Positions 53,708 through 63,475 of a stretch of DNA of 64,000 nt are shown here, one piece after another (position 1 is the first letter of the stretch; each line of letters opens with the position of its first letter). A program made the translations under genes and the position numbers. The notes beneath the pieces are model-generated. The model searched no databases. It saw nothing but the letters and a program-made list of their open reading frames with translations, and was not told the DNA's origin. The stretch is from CAIWHR01 sp963836265 (GTDB lineage Bacteria > Pseudomonadota > Gammaproteobacteria > Burkholderiales > Casimicrobiaceae): contig CAWIIO010000004.1 in assembly GCA_963836265.1 (NCBI GenBank), positions 231,783 through 295,782 of the forward strand, given 5' to 3'.

Positions 53708-53809
53708 AAGCCGACATACGTTCCTCTCGAAAGCGGACGCTCAACGAATCAGGTCAACCGGCGACCGCGGCGAGTCGCGGAAATCCTGCGACCAACTCGC
53801 AACGAGTCA
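53708..53809. other. Short intergenic
   Basis: Nothing seen. Confidence 0.4.
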
Positions 53810-54125
53810 TCACTGGATCACCTCGTCCGCTCGCCGCAGCAGCGACGGCGGGAGCGTCAGCCCCAGCGCCTTTGCTGTCTTCATGTTAATGACCAGCTCG
53901 AACTTCGTGGGCTGCTCGACCGGTAGGCCACCTGGCTTGGCCCCCTTGAGAATCTTGTCCACAAACGTGGCGGCGCGCCGCCAATTACCTGCGAGGTTCG
54001 ACCGGTAGGCGATGAGGCCGCCGGCGTCCGCGAACTCTCTTTGTCCATACATAGACGTAGCCGATGCTTCTGTGCCAAGCTCGCAATCCGGCCCTGATTC
54101 GTGAATGCGAAGGCAGATTGCCGTT
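53810..54125 (-). pseudogene. ABC transporter substrate-binding protein, C-terminal remnant
   Basis: From 54052 leftward: MYGQREFADAGGLIAYRSNL, AATFVDKILKGAKP, LPVEQPTKFELVINMKTAKA, ending LGLTLPPSLLRRADEVIQ. This is the typical C-terminus of the ABC substrate-binding (PF04392-type) proteins. Upstream, AFAFTNQGRIASLAQKHR is readable in another frame to about 54125, so the gene is both truncated and frameshifted. Confidence 0.8.
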
Positions 54126-54229
54126 GGTTCGGCATCAGTTGGATATGCAACTAGCCTTCAGCCACCGCATTGCGCCGGAATTCTTCTCTATGTCGCGGAA
54201 TAATTCGAGGGCGCGGCGCCGGCTTGTGT

Positions 54230-55789
54230 TCAGTAGGCCCACACTTGTTTGTTTGTTCCACCTGCAGAATCCGTGGCCGGCGCAAGCAGGTAGAGATGGT
54301 TGCCGCTCGCTGCTACACCTGGGGCGGCGGATGGCCCGAACGGCACCGTCGATACCGGCTGGCGCCACCCCGACCAATTGACTCCGTCCGCGCTGAAGTT
54401 CACCGCGGCGTACAGTCCTGCGTCCGGGTCTGTTGTCGCGCCCATCCAGCGTGACGCGAGGTATACGCGGTCGCGGAACGTCGCCGCGGCGACATCCAAA
54501 GGCTGATCGGTGAGAGGCCGGCCCTCGGGGCGCGCGCCTGCTTCGACCTGGTCCCAAGGCGTCCACGACACGGTGTCCGTGGTCGAGGTCATAACAACGA
54601 CCTTTGACTCGGGCGGCTTGCCCGTATCAAAAATTCCGAAGAGGAAGAGGCGTCCTTCCAAGGTGGCCGCCGCAACCGGAGATGCCGGTGCAAGACCGGT
54701 GACGGGCACATTCGTCCATGCTGTCCACGCCTGCAGGTCGGAGCTCGATATAAACCGAAGAGTGTTCGACACCTGATCGCGTGCGAAGACATGGAGTCGG
54801 TTGAGAAACTCCACGGTCGCGATGGGCAATGACGTCTTCAGACCGGCGGGAGGATGCGCGGCCGACGTCAACCATGACCCGCCAGCGCTCGTGTAGGCTA
54901 GCGGCCAAATCGAGCCGTTATCTAGCACGCAAAAGACGTGAAGCCGATCATCGAAGCTGATGGCGCTGAGCGGAAGCGGATTCACGTGGAAGAAATCGTT
55001 GCGGCCGAACTCGCCGAGCAGGTTGACCTGCCAGTCGGCGCCGTTAAACGTTCGCGCGTGGGTGACTCCGAAGCCTGGAGCTACGCCGAATGTGTGCAAA
55101 GCGCCGTTGTGAGCCGCGATTGCTACACTAGTCGTGGACTCCAACGCGCGTTTCTGCGAGTTCACGATCGCGGCCCAGCCGCACCAGTGCTGGACGAACC
55201 ATGTGACGCGATAGGCCGAATTCCCGCCGCACCCGGCCGCCGAGTCAGTACCCCCGTAGCCTTTGCTAATGACATTGATGGCTCCGCTGGGGTCGTCGTC
55301 AGCCCAGGTGTCGATGGCGAAACGTGCGCCCGTGAGTCTGTCAAAGGCCACTGGGCCATCACAGTTCGTGGTCAGCCAGTCCCAGAGCTTGGCGACAGCC
55401 TTCAGCGCCAGCGCGTATGCTCCATCCGCCGGAATGGCGGCCAGGGCCGAAGAAACCATGGACTCCCCGCCTGCGCTGCAGCCGCCGATGCCGATCAACT
55501 GCTCGGCTGTTCCGAGCATGCCAGCCTCCACAGTGTCAGATGATGCATTGCCGGCGTTAACCAGCTGGAATACGAAGTCGACCTTGACGCTTGGATCGTT
55601 GATCACTGTTGAGATGCCAACCTGGCCCGTCTGGTACGTGCCGTTGTTGAACGATCCGAGATGGGCAAAGTTGCTAGCGACAAGCGTCCCATCGACATGC
55701 ACAGAATGACTCAGATAAAGCTCGTCCTCGTGCAGCGCTCGGGTCAACCCGATGATGAACTCAGTCACAACGAACTTGTAGAAGTCCAT
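54230..55789 (-). CDS. Two-domain protein with C-terminal propeller-like repeats (519 aa)
   Basis: Start chosen at ATG 55789 (MDFYKFVVTEFIIGLTRALH), preceded by GGGAGGTG; an ATG at 55819 is less likely. The N-terminal domain (about residues 1-200) contains DELYLSHSVHVDG and ends with SAAGCGGNSAYRVTWFVQHW. The C-terminal 280 residues are built of repeated blades of the form W-x-x-W (for example SDLQAWTAWTNVPV, TVSWTPWDQVEAGA, GVNWSGWRQPVSTV) alternating with DRLHVFCVLDNGS and NRLHVFARDQVS, as in lectin-type or sialidase-like beta-propellers. No signal peptide. It probably binds carbohydrate or another surface ligand; inference only. Confidence 0.75.
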   Translation of the reverse strand: MDFYKFVVTEFIIGLTRALHEDELYLSHSVHVDGTLVASNFAHLGSFNNGTYQTGQVGISTVINDPSVKVDFVFQLVNAGNASSDTVEAGMLGTAEQLIGIGGCSAGGESMVSSALAAIPADGAYALALKAVAKLWDWLTTNCDGPVAFDRLTGARFAIDTWADDDPSGAINVISKGYGGTDSAAGCGGNSAYRVTWFVQHWCGWAAIVNSQKRALESTTSVAIAAHNGALHTFGVAPGFGVTHARTFNGADWQVNLLGEFGRNDFFHVNPLPLSAISFDDRLHVFCVLDNGSIWPLAYTSAGGSWLTSAAHPPAGLKTSLPIATVEFLNRLHVFARDQVSNTLRFISSSDLQAWTAWTNVPVTGLAPASPVAAATLEGRLFLFGIFDTGKPPESKVVVMTSTTDTVSWTPWDQVEAGARPEGRPLTDQPLDVAAATFRDRVYLASRWMGATTDPDAGLYAAVNFSADGVNWSGWRQPVSTVPFGPSAAPGVAASGNHLYLLAPATDSAGGTNKQVWAY

Positions 55790-55908
55790 GAGCAACACCT
55801 CCCTCGCGCCAACGATCAAAAACCATTTCTCTTATACCAGAGTTGGATACCCGAGCGGAACATAGGCGACGACGAATCGCCCGCGTCGGCTGGCGAGGTC
55901 GAGCCAGC

Positions 55909-56425
55909 CTACTGTTCGCCAAGTATCTCGGCAACTGCCTCATCGACTCCGGCGAAACCAAATCGCCGTAAGCGTGTCAGGAAGAGCACATCGGCGTGGC
56001 CTAATAGCGCGTTAGCCTTATCCATTAGCCGGTTGAACGTTCGCCAACGCATCCACTTCGGTTTCTGCACAAACTCAGTGTCCATCGCGCCCAAGCGCTC
56101 GTAGATCGCGTCCGCCCGGCGCTGGATACGATCAGCCGGAGCTAGTCGTTGTGAAACGTACCGCAGGCGCAGGCACCGCCTGCAGGCCCATCATCGCCCG
56201 TGAGTCGCCATCACCACCACCTCGGCTCGGCGATCGCACTGAGGGCAGCGCCAGTAGTGCCGATGTCCGCCGTAGTAGCAGGGGCGCACTCGATGCCAAC
56301 ATGTTGGACGACCTGCTCGATGTCGTCGCCTTCGCCAACTGCGTAGCGCAAGACCATTGCGCCGGGTTCGATTGTGTAGCCAACGCTGCCCATGGACTCG
56401 TCGCCGTTCGACCAATGCCAGCTAC
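55909..56425 (-). pseudogene. Zinc-ribbon protein of unknown function, frameshifted
   Basis: Three frames read leftward give consecutive parts of one protein: SMGSVGYTIEPGAMVLRYAV then DIEQVVQHVGIE; next PCYYGGHRHYWRCPQCDRRA; then WACRRCLRLRYVSQRLAPAD, DAIYERLGAMDTEF and KPKWMRWRTFNRLMDKANAL. The CPQC and CRRC pairs form a zinc ribbon. This matches a conserved family of small bacterial proteins that I know only as hypothetical. Two frameshifts and a truncated N-terminus make it a pseudogene. Confidence 0.65.
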
Positions 56426-56442
56426 CGCTCGCCCCTAACAGA

Positions 56443-56806
56443 CGATCTACGCCTGGCGGAAGCACTTTGGCCAGCTGGAGCCCGCCGACGAAGCGGCTCA
56501 AGGCCTTGACCTCGGAGAATGCGAAGCTCAAGAAGCTGCCGGCCGAGAGTGACCTCGAGATCGAGGTGATGAAGGAGATCAATCGAAAAAAAATGGTAAG
56601 CCCACAGGGACGACGCGAGCAGTGTGCCTACGCCTGTGGGCAAGGCATTGCGAAGAAGCGTGCCTGCGGGCTGATCGGCATGGCCCGCTCGACCTTGTCC
56701 TACCAGCCGCGGCAATCGGTGAAGGACGCTCCAGTGATCGCGGCCATGAAACGACTCTCATCGCAGTATCCGCGTTACGGTTATCGCCGAATTTGGATCT
56801 ACGGCG
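56443..56806 (+). pseudogene. IS3-family transposase remnant
   Basis: YAWRKHFGQLEPAD, then (after a 2-bp loss) KRLKALTSENAKLKKLPAES, then MKEINRKKMVSPQGRREQCA, GMARSTLSYQPRQSVKDAPV and SSQYPRYGYRRIWIY: the end of orfA and the start of orfB of an IS3-type element. Cut off after about residue 30 of the integrase core. Confidence 0.8.
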
Positions 56807-57276
56807 GTCCATCACTTGATCACCTCGTCGACACAAGGAGGTCCGGCCATACTACGCCTTTGTGGCTTCACCGCGTCGACGCATGACCGGGGGAGGCCAG
56901 CCATTGCCGGTGCGGGTAGCGCTTTGGATGACGGTGCGCTACGTCTGGTTGTGGCCGAGTGCAGACGCCCTGTTCCGCGAGGTAGCGAAACCAACGTCCA
57001 GCGATCTCGCGCGCACTCGCGGCTGACGAGGCCATTCGTCGTCGGCTCCTGACTCGTGCATGAACAGCGGGCACGCGACACGCGTCCGGCTCCTGGCACG
57101 CCTTACTGGCAATGAAGGTATAAGTCCAACGCGCCGCCGATGCGTGGAGCGTCGAGCGTTGGTCAGCCGAAGTGCTTGCAGCGGAGGGACAAGGGCGCAG
57201 CTACAGGGAACTGGCTCGGGTTCCCGCACAATGTGTATGCTGTAAAGATCGCTTCCGAAGTTAACTGGTCAAAGGA
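56807..57276. other. Intergenic, degenerate
   Basis: About 470 bp of decayed sequence without a supported gene, ending upstream of the SYLF lipoprotein gene. Confidence 0.4.
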
Positions 57277-57975
57277 ATGAAGATGATCACATCCACGATG
57301 ATAGATAGTCCTTCGCGCCGCAACGTGTTGCGTGTTCTGGCGGCGGCAGCGCTGGCTGGGTGCGCTACGCAACCGGCTTCCGGTGAGCCGGAGAGTCTGG
57401 TCGCGGATGCGCGAACAACGCTCAACAATTTCATTCGTGATCCGGACCAGACGTGGATCCAGGACAACCTGAGTCGGGCGAGGGCGATCCTGATCGCACC
57501 GCAGGTCGTTAGGGCGGGATTCATTTTCGGTGGTTCGGGCGGGCGTGGCGTTCTGGTTGCGCGAGATGGCCGCGCCTGGGCGGGGCCTGCGTTTTACAAT
57601 CTGGCGACCGCCAGCGTGGGCTTCCAGGCTGGAATCGACGTGTCGGAGGTCATCGTCGTCGTAATGACCGACAGGGGATTCAATTCGCTGTTGTCGACAT
57701 CGTTCAAAATCGGCGGCGACGCAAGCATTGCCGCGGGTCCGGTGGGCGCCGGAGCGAGGTCCACGATCACGGCTGACCTGATTTCGTTTACGCGCGCGAA
57801 GGGCGTATACGGAGGTCTTAATCTCGATGGAACGGTTGTGAGTATCAATGTCCCATGGAACGACGCGTTTTTCGGTGGGAGCAATCTACTTCCGCCTGAC
57901 ATCTTGATCCGCAGGACGGTAACGGCCCCGAAGGCTGCATCTTTGTTGGCCGATGTCGCTAAGGCGACGAAATGA
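57277..57975 (+). CDS. SYLF-domain lipoprotein (Ysc84-like)
   Basis: A 232-aa protein with a lipoprotein signal: SRRNVLRVLAAAALAGCATQ, lipobox LAGC with Cys near residue 29 and a twin-Arg. The rest is a SYLF (Ysc84-like) lipid-binding domain: ARTTLNNFIRDPDQTWIQ, ARAILIAPQVVRAGFIFGGS, GRGVLVARDGRAWAGPAFYN, GFQAGIDVSEVIVVVMTDRG and SFTRAKGVYGGLNLDGTVVS. Probably anchored in the outer membrane or facing the periplasm; role unknown. The start at 57277 is one of three in-frame ATGs in the first eight codons. Confidence 0.9.
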   Translation: MKMITSTMIDSPSRRNVLRVLAAAALAGCATQPASGEPESLVADARTTLNNFIRDPDQTWIQDNLSRARAILIAPQVVRAGFIFGGSGGRGVLVARDGRAWAGPAFYNLATASVGFQAGIDVSEVIVVVMTDRGFNSLLSTSFKIGGDASIAAGPVGAGARSTITADLISFTRAKGVYGGLNLDGTVVSINVPWNDAFFGGSNLLPPDILIRRTVTAPKAASLLADVAKATK

Positions 57976-58484
57976 GTCGTCTTTCTAATCAGGGCCAGCG
58001 TTTCCTCGCAGCGGCAATAGTTCGATCGACTGCCGGCGTTTGTTTGCGTTGGCGAGCTAATCTCGAAGATCGCAATGGCGCTCGGCCTCGCGATCACTGC
58101 TCCAGGGGAGAAAGAGGTGACAGACTTGCCGCAACGGCGAATGTCCGCTGCTGGCCGGTCAGAGACCCTGACTGTGGCGATTTGAGTGGCTGCTGCAGCA
58201 TCGCGCGGCAGTCGTCGAAGTATGAACGGCCGACCTGAATCGTCGAGTTGCCTCAATGCCGGAGCGCGATTGTCCGCCCACGACCCAAACTGGGCCATGA
58301 GATCCCTCAATCGATCTGCTCGATAGCGGACAATGGCCCTCAGCGGGCCTTCTGGGCCATTGCCCTTCGCCGCGCGGCGGTGGCTTGCGCCTGGGTCGTT
58401 GCGATATGCGTCGATCCGCAGCACATTGGCCCCGGCCCATTCAAACGCCGGCTCGCGAGTTTGACCCGAGCCACTGGAATCTCA
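57976..58484. other. Intergenic
   Basis: About 510 bp. GGCCGGTCAGAGAC occurs near 58155 and again near 59980, perhaps flanking material of the IS630-like gene between them. No gene seen. Confidence 0.35.
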
Positions 58485-59861
58485 ATGTATTCCAACGTGT
58501 ATCAATGGAGGCGTATCCGAAACCGAGTCCTCGTGTCGGGTGAATCTAAGCGGAGTGTCGCCAAGAACGAGGGGATTTCCATCAACACCCTTCGAAAGAT
58601 GCTGGCCTTTGAAAAACCTCCGGGGTACCGCCGCAAGCGCTCGGCTGACCATGAGATCTCCCACGTCCGCCCAATTACGAGACGCTCACACTTACCGGCG
58701 GCAAAGCAGCGCTGGATGGAATGGCTCTATTCTTTGGAGCGGGGGGGTGCCGAAGCGGAGGCAACGCCGGCCCTTGGCGGACTAATCCGCAGGCTCTCTC
58801 GCCCGCCGAACGATCCCCGGAAGAAGATCTTGACAGTTCTAGCTCACGATCAAGGGTTCTCCGCAAGCGCCATTGAAAAGCATCTCGGTGTGTCACGCAA
58901 CACGGTGGTGTGGTATCTGAAGATGTTCGGGGCCGGAGGAGAGGATCTTCTTTTCCATCGAAAGCGCAAGACGCGTAAGGCCGACGACGAATCTTTCAAA
59001 CAGGCTTTGTTCTCATTGCTCCACGAGCCGCCCACACTGTCCGGCCACAACCGAACGACGTGGCGAATGGAGGATTTGCAAAACACATTGAGGGACAGAG
59101 GCCACCCCGCTTCCGATTCGGTCATCAGGGAGGCCATAGTGAAAGCTGGGTTCAAATGGCGATCCGCCAAGGTCGTCCTTACGAGCAACGATCCGGAGTA
59201 CAGGGAGAAACTCGAACGCGTCCAGACAGTCCTCTCTGGCCTAGGAAGAGATGAACGTTTCTTTTCCATTGACGAATTCGGGCCGTTCGCGATCAAAGCG
59301 AAGCCAGGCCGTGTCCTCGCGGAGCCTGGGTTCATTCCAAGCGTGCCTCAATGGCAGAAGTCGAGGGGCTGGCTTATCGCCACCGCCGCCCTCGAACTCT
59401 CGCACAACCAGGTCACGCACTTCTATTCGAAGGCGAAGAACACCGTCGAGATGATCCGGATGGTCGAGACCCTCTTGGAGGAATACCGGGACGCCAAAAA
59501 ACTCTACATTTCTTGGGACGCCGCCTCCTGGCACATGTCAAAGGACTTGTTGGCGTTCGTGGATGAGCACAATGGCAACGCGAGAGGACTCCCGAAATTG
59601 GAACTCGTCCCGCTGCCGGCATCGGCCCAGTTTCTCAACGTCATCGAGTCGGTTTTCAGCGGCATGGCAAGGGCCATCATCCACAGTAGCGACTACCCCT
59701 CCGTGAAGGCGGCTACCGAAGCCATCGACCGCTACTTCGAAGAGCGGAACCGCCACTACAGAGCCAACCCCAAGAGGGCGGGAAAGAAAATTTGGGGTTT
59801 GGAAAGAACCGAGGCCGCGTTCGAATCTGGCAACAACTGCAAGGATCCGGCATACCGATAG
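58485..59861 (+). CDS. IS630-like DDE transposase (458 aa)
   Basis: Start chosen at ATG 58485 (MYSNVYQWRRIRNRVLVSGE). Two helix-turn-helix regions at the N-terminus (SVAKNEGISINTLRKML, SASAIEKHLGVSRNTVVWYL). Tc1/mariner-IS630 DDE core: RFFSIDEFGPFAIKAKPG (first Asp), YISWDAASWHMSKDLLAFVD (second Asp) and AQFLNVIESVFSGMARAI (Glu). It is longer than typical IS630 transposases. The gene is intact; I did not find clear terminal inverted repeats around it. Confidence 0.88.
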   Translation: MYSNVYQWRRIRNRVLVSGESKRSVAKNEGISINTLRKMLAFEKPPGYRRKRSADHEISHVRPITRRSHLPAAKQRWMEWLYSLERGGAEAEATPALGGLIRRLSRPPNDPRKKILTVLAHDQGFSASAIEKHLGVSRNTVVWYLKMFGAGGEDLLFHRKRKTRKADDESFKQALFSLLHEPPTLSGHNRTTWRMEDLQNTLRDRGHPASDSVIREAIVKAGFKWRSAKVVLTSNDPEYREKLERVQTVLSGLGRDERFFSIDEFGPFAIKAKPGRVLAEPGFIPSVPQWQKSRGWLIATAALELSHNQVTHFYSKAKNTVEMIRMVETLLEEYRDAKKLYISWDAASWHMSKDLLAFVDEHNGNARGLPKLELVPLPASAQFLNVIESVFSGMARAIIHSSDYPSVKAATEAIDRYFEERNRHYRANPKRAGKKIWGLERTEAAFESGNNCKDPAYR

Positions 59862-60491
59862 TCCGTTCGTATTACTGTGACCGCCCGCGCTAGGCCGCTG
59901 GGCCTTCCTGATCCGACACCGTCAAAACGAATGGCCGGTTTGAGGCAAGCTACGGCACATAGCTGACCGGCTGCTCATGGCCGGTCAGAGACTTCCACCT
60001 TTCCGATACGAACGGCCGCTGCACAACCCACACCGGGCATCGAGGCGTGAACGGCCGGTGTAGATCGTAGAACCGCCGCTCATCGCTGGGGACCGGGCGG
60101 CCGTGCCCGACCCCGACCTGACTTTCCCGGTCCTCCATTGCGATCGTTGAATCGTGTGAAAGCAGCCGTCCGCGTCGCGGTTGACATCCGCGTGTGGTTC
60201 ACGCGCCGACGCACGGACTGTCACCACGCGGCGCACACGAACGATCGCGACGCTGACCAAGGGCTACGCGTCAAGGGAATATTCGACAGAGAAATGGCCT
60301 GAGGTTCCCTTTCGTCGCCCCAAACGGACCTGGTAGCCTAGAAACAGTCGTCGCGTCATAGGGCCTACGTCAGCGGTGAGGATGTGGAAGCCGCAACGCA
60401 GACGCGACGCAACGTCGTGGAACTCTCTGCGAGAGCGTTTCGGCCCTTTCCCCAGCGCTGTTCCATCCGCTTCACTCACGGGAGCACCCAC
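59862..60491. other. Intergenic upstream of heme-binding-type gene
   Basis: About 630 bp. GAACGGCCG recurs several times near 60010-60050. No supported gene. Confidence 0.35.
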
Positions 60492-61664
60492 ATGCCCAAA
60501 CTCGACGATGATTTTGTCTTTCGACCGTTGCCTGCACTCGCAAAGACCATTCACTTCCCCTTTCCTCTCCCCAACCCTCTCGGCCCGCTGGCAAATCTCC
60601 CAGGTACCTGGGGGGGCAAGGGGTTCAACATGATCTGGCGCCCCAACCACACACCGGGGCAGGACCGCTTTCTGGAGCTCAACCTTACGAACGAGTCCTT
60701 GAAGTTCGACTCCATCAGCGGCGCCATCCCCAACCGCGGCTTACTCCAGCCCGACATCAACATGTTCGGCATTACCTACCTGCAGCAGATTTCCGATGCC
60801 AACCTCAACGCCGGCCTTCACATCGAGCCCGGCATCTGGGCCGTCGTGCCGCCCACTACCAACCCTGCCGAGACCGCAACCGTCGTTCGTATGGCCTCCA
60901 TCCCGCATGGGACCACGATCCTCGCGCAGGGCACGGCCACGGGAGTTGCAGGTCCGCCCACCATCCCCAATATCAATATCCTGCCTTTTATCATTAACAA
61001 TCCGGCAGCAGTCTTTCACTTCTCCGAACAGATCCTAACGAACGCCACTGCCTTCCGCTCGCCGGCCGCGCAGATTGTCGGCATCACCCAGGGCATGGTC
61101 GATAACCCCAACTCTGTTCTTCAGGCAGCCATTGCGGGACAAACTATCCTTTCGACCACCACCCTTCAGATCTCAACGACACCCACCGCACCCGTAACCG
61201 GGGGCGGCACCGCCAACACCGCATTCCTGGCCGGAGGAGCCAGCGGCCCCAACGCCATTTCAGCTTTTATGAACTCCACATTCTGGATCGAGCTCGTCAA
61301 AGGCACGCCGAACTTCTTCCAGCTCCAGTACTCCCAGCTGGTCATGCTCAACTTCAACGGCCTAAGCTGGCCGCACGTCACCGTCGGCACGCTCAAAAAG
61401 AATGTCCCTGTCGTGGTGCCACCGTGGATCGTCGATCCCGACATGCCGACCGCCGAATTGGAGAAGCTGCATCCGCCAATCCCCCCTACCGGTGCCCCCA
61501 TCAGAGTTGATCCCCCGATGATATTCACGCCGGTGCCGGTCCCGGATACAACACCTCCACCGCCGCGGGTCGAGCATCCTATCCCCGTCAAGCCTCCCGT
61601 TCTCAACCCGACCGGGGGCGGCCCTGTCGTAGCGGAAAAAACGGCGAAGCCCAAGAAGACGTAG
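60492..61664 (+). CDS. Heme-binding-type protein with Pro-rich tail (390 aa)
   Basis: Start ATG 60492 (MPKLDDDFVFRPLPALAKTI). The main domain has LPGTWGGKGFNMIWRPNHTP, FLELNLTNESLKFDSISGAI, PNRGLLQPDINMFGITYLQQ, GLHIEPGIWAVVPPTTNPAE and RMASIPHGTTILAQG. I recognise this as the family annotated heme-binding protein in bacteria and fungi, function unproven. FWIELVKGTPNFFQLQYSQL ends the domain. The last 65 residues are Pro-rich (PPIPPTGAPIRVDPP, PVPDTTPPPPRVEHPIPVKP) and end in Lys. No signal peptide. It is followed directly by an intrinsic terminator. Confidence 0.8.
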   Translation: MPKLDDDFVFRPLPALAKTIHFPFPLPNPLGPLANLPGTWGGKGFNMIWRPNHTPGQDRFLELNLTNESLKFDSISGAIPNRGLLQPDINMFGITYLQQISDANLNAGLHIEPGIWAVVPPTTNPAETATVVRMASIPHGTTILAQGTATGVAGPPTIPNINILPFIINNPAAVFHFSEQILTNATAFRSPAAQIVGITQGMVDNPNSVLQAAIAGQTILSTTTLQISTTPTAPVTGGGTANTAFLAGGASGPNAISAFMNSTFWIELVKGTPNFFQLQYSQLVMLNFNGLSWPHVTVGTLKKNVPVVVPPWIVDPDMPTAELEKLHPPIPPTGAPIRVDPPMIFTPVPVPDTTPPPPRVEHPIPVKPPVLNPTGGGPVVAEKTAKPKKT

Positions 61665-61682
61665 CGCGACGGCAACCCCAGC

Positions 61683-61723
61683 GAGCGAGACCGCATATCC
61701 TCGGTCTCGCTCGTCTTTTCTTC
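61683..61723 (+). terminator. Rho-independent terminator
   Basis: A perfect 12-bp stem CGAGCGAGACCG / CGGTCTCGCTCG (61683-61714) with 8-nt loop CATATCCT, followed by TCTTTTCTT. It lies 18 bp after the heme-binding-type gene. Confidence 0.9.
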
Positions 61724-61773
61724 GCCACCGGATTCGTTTCGACCTCAAGTCCGTCAACTCTCGTACACACGGC

Positions 61774-62176
61774 TTCCGGCCCCAGCGTCTGGTCGCGCCG
61801 CAGCCGTGGCGGCAAGCATTCCGGATCGGCTTGTCGCGCCTTGTGCTCGTAGTACATCGATGCGGCGATCGGCAACTGCGCGCAGATCGACTCGACCCCG
61901 TACTCGGTTCGATTGGCGTCGATGAACGACAGCATCACTTCGGTCGGCGGTTGAGTTCCGCCCGGGCGAAAAAAGCCGACGCCTTGCGTAGGATCTCGTT
62001 GGCCCGCTTCAGGTCGGGATTCTCGCGCTCGAGTTCCTTGAGCCGATCACGCTCCGAACTGGATAAACCACAGCGTTTTCCTGGATCGCGCTCAGTCTGA
62101 CGAACCCATTTGCGCAAAGTCTCCACCGTGCACCCAATCTTGCTCGCAATCGAGCCGATCGCCGCCCACTTCGAGT
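61774..62176 (-). pseudogene. IS3-family element remnant (orfA end, orfB start)
   Basis: orfA: HDSKWAAIGSIASKIGCTVE then TLRKWVRQTERDPGKRCGLS, ending at 61935 with LRKASAFFARAELNRRPK. orfB begins at 61938 in another frame (MMLSFIDANRTEYGVESICA, PPRLRRDQTLGPE), the usual overlap used for frameshifting in IS3. orfB is cut after about 55 codons and orfA lacks its N-terminus. Confidence 0.85.
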
Positions 62177-62516
62177 CGTGCCCGAGTTCACGGCGACGAT
62201 GAACGGTGTCTGTCCGAGGAAGACAGCGCGGGCGGAGACGTACCTCGCGATGAACCTGTATGGCGGCTATTTGCGGCGGCTGGCTGATTTTGCCGGGTAC
62301 ACCTACTGGGACGGCCGGTTCCGGACGGCGCAGTGCCAGCCGAGTCCGGCCAGCGCGGTGACGGCGACCATCGATGCGGTAAGCCGCCAGTTCCAGGCCA
62401 GCGCCGAATATGGCGCGCGGGCGACCAGCAACCGCCAGTTTGGCGACGACCTCTATTACGCGATGCTGCAGCGGGGCGGCGACTTGGCAGGCCGGGCGAG
62501 GATGTCTCTCCCGTAG
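62177..62516 (+). pseudogene. DUF4214-like domain fragment
   Basis: MNLYGGYLRRLADFAGYTYW then DGRFRTAQCQPSP, VSRQFQASAEYGARATSNRQ and DDLYYAMLQRGGDLAG. The paired LY-x-x-x-LxR-xxDxxG repeats are those of DUF4214-type domains found at the ends of large exported proteins. It is open from about 62177, right next to the IS3 remnant, so it looks like a C-terminal fragment cut by that element. Confidence 0.55.
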
Positions 62517-62900
62517 AACGTCCGCTCACTGGAAATTTGAGAGCGGGGTCGCTTCGACCGCTCGTGGCCGGACGCGCCCGCTGAAGAGCGGCGCCTGAAC
62601 GGCCGCAATCGCGGCATTGCCGTCGTTGGCACCGCGAAGCCGAACGGGGGGCAAGGGGTCCTTGGCGGCCGTTCGCAGCTGTTCCTTCGATCAGCGACGG
62701 CATAGCGGCAACCCGCAACGAAATACGCATTGTGTTGCACGTGGGTCATCGCTAGCTTGTCCACCTTCGGTCAGTTCTGGACTGTCGGCATCGCCGCGTA
62801 AATTGCCTGTAAGGCAGCCATAGAGCTTTGCTTTTCCCTTCCTAGCAACGAAAACAAGCGCAGTTCTGGTACGCTTGCGCGGGGGTCGTATTCCCGATCT
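62517..62900. other. Intergenic before IS630
   Basis: About 380 bp; no gene. A stretch near 62785 resembles one near 45670. Confidence 0.35.
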
Positions 62901-62927
62901 TACTGAGATTTGAATAATACCGTGACA

Positions 62928-63475
62928 TCAGATCGGCAGCTGCGCCTGAATCCAGCAAGCGGTGATGATGCGTGGCCGGTGCTGGGAGCGACGCAACTTG
63001 TTGCGGGCGAACTGGGAGAGCTCGACGAAGTGTTTCGGGCAGAAGTTCGCCAGTTCATGCTGCTTCCAGTGCGCCCAGAGAAACTCGACGGGGTTGAGTT
63101 CCGGGGCGTACCCGGGGAGCTGCTCGATTTGGATGGCACCCTTGGTGGCATCGACGTAATCGCGCACGACGCGGCTGCGATGCGCGGGCAGCCCGTCCCA
63201 GATCACCAGCAAGCGGCGCTTGATTTGGCGGCGCAACTGGCGCAGGAAGTCGATGACCCGTGGCCCGTTGAACGAACCGGGGACGAGCTTGAAATAGAGG
63301 TTCCAGAACGTCAGGCCCGCGATCGCCGACAGCTGGTGCCAGTTGAAGTGCATCTGCAGGACCGGGGTCTGGCCGCGCGGAGCCCAGGTGCGCACTCGGT
63401 GCGGACGTTCCGAAAGACCGGTCTCGTCGATGAACACTATCGTCTGCCCTCGGGCCTTGGCGTTTTTTTTAGCAT
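62928..63475 (-). CDS. IS630 transposase, frame B (DDE domain)
   Basis: From about 63475 leftward: ANAKKNAKARGQTIVFIDET (first Asp), HFNWHQLSAIAGLTFWNLYF, LLVIWDGLPAHRSRVVRDYV (second Asp), LPGYAPELNPVEFLWAHWKQ (Glu), ending AQLPI at 62928. All three catalytic residues are present. It has no start of its own in the right place: it continues the frame-A protein through the A8 run at 63463-63470, so it is probably made by programmed frameshifting. Confidence 0.85.

Noticed and set aside
56812..56830. Second end of an ABC substrate-binding gene (DEVIK then stop)
   Set aside because: Only about five codons resemble the C-terminus at 53810; nothing upstream supports it.
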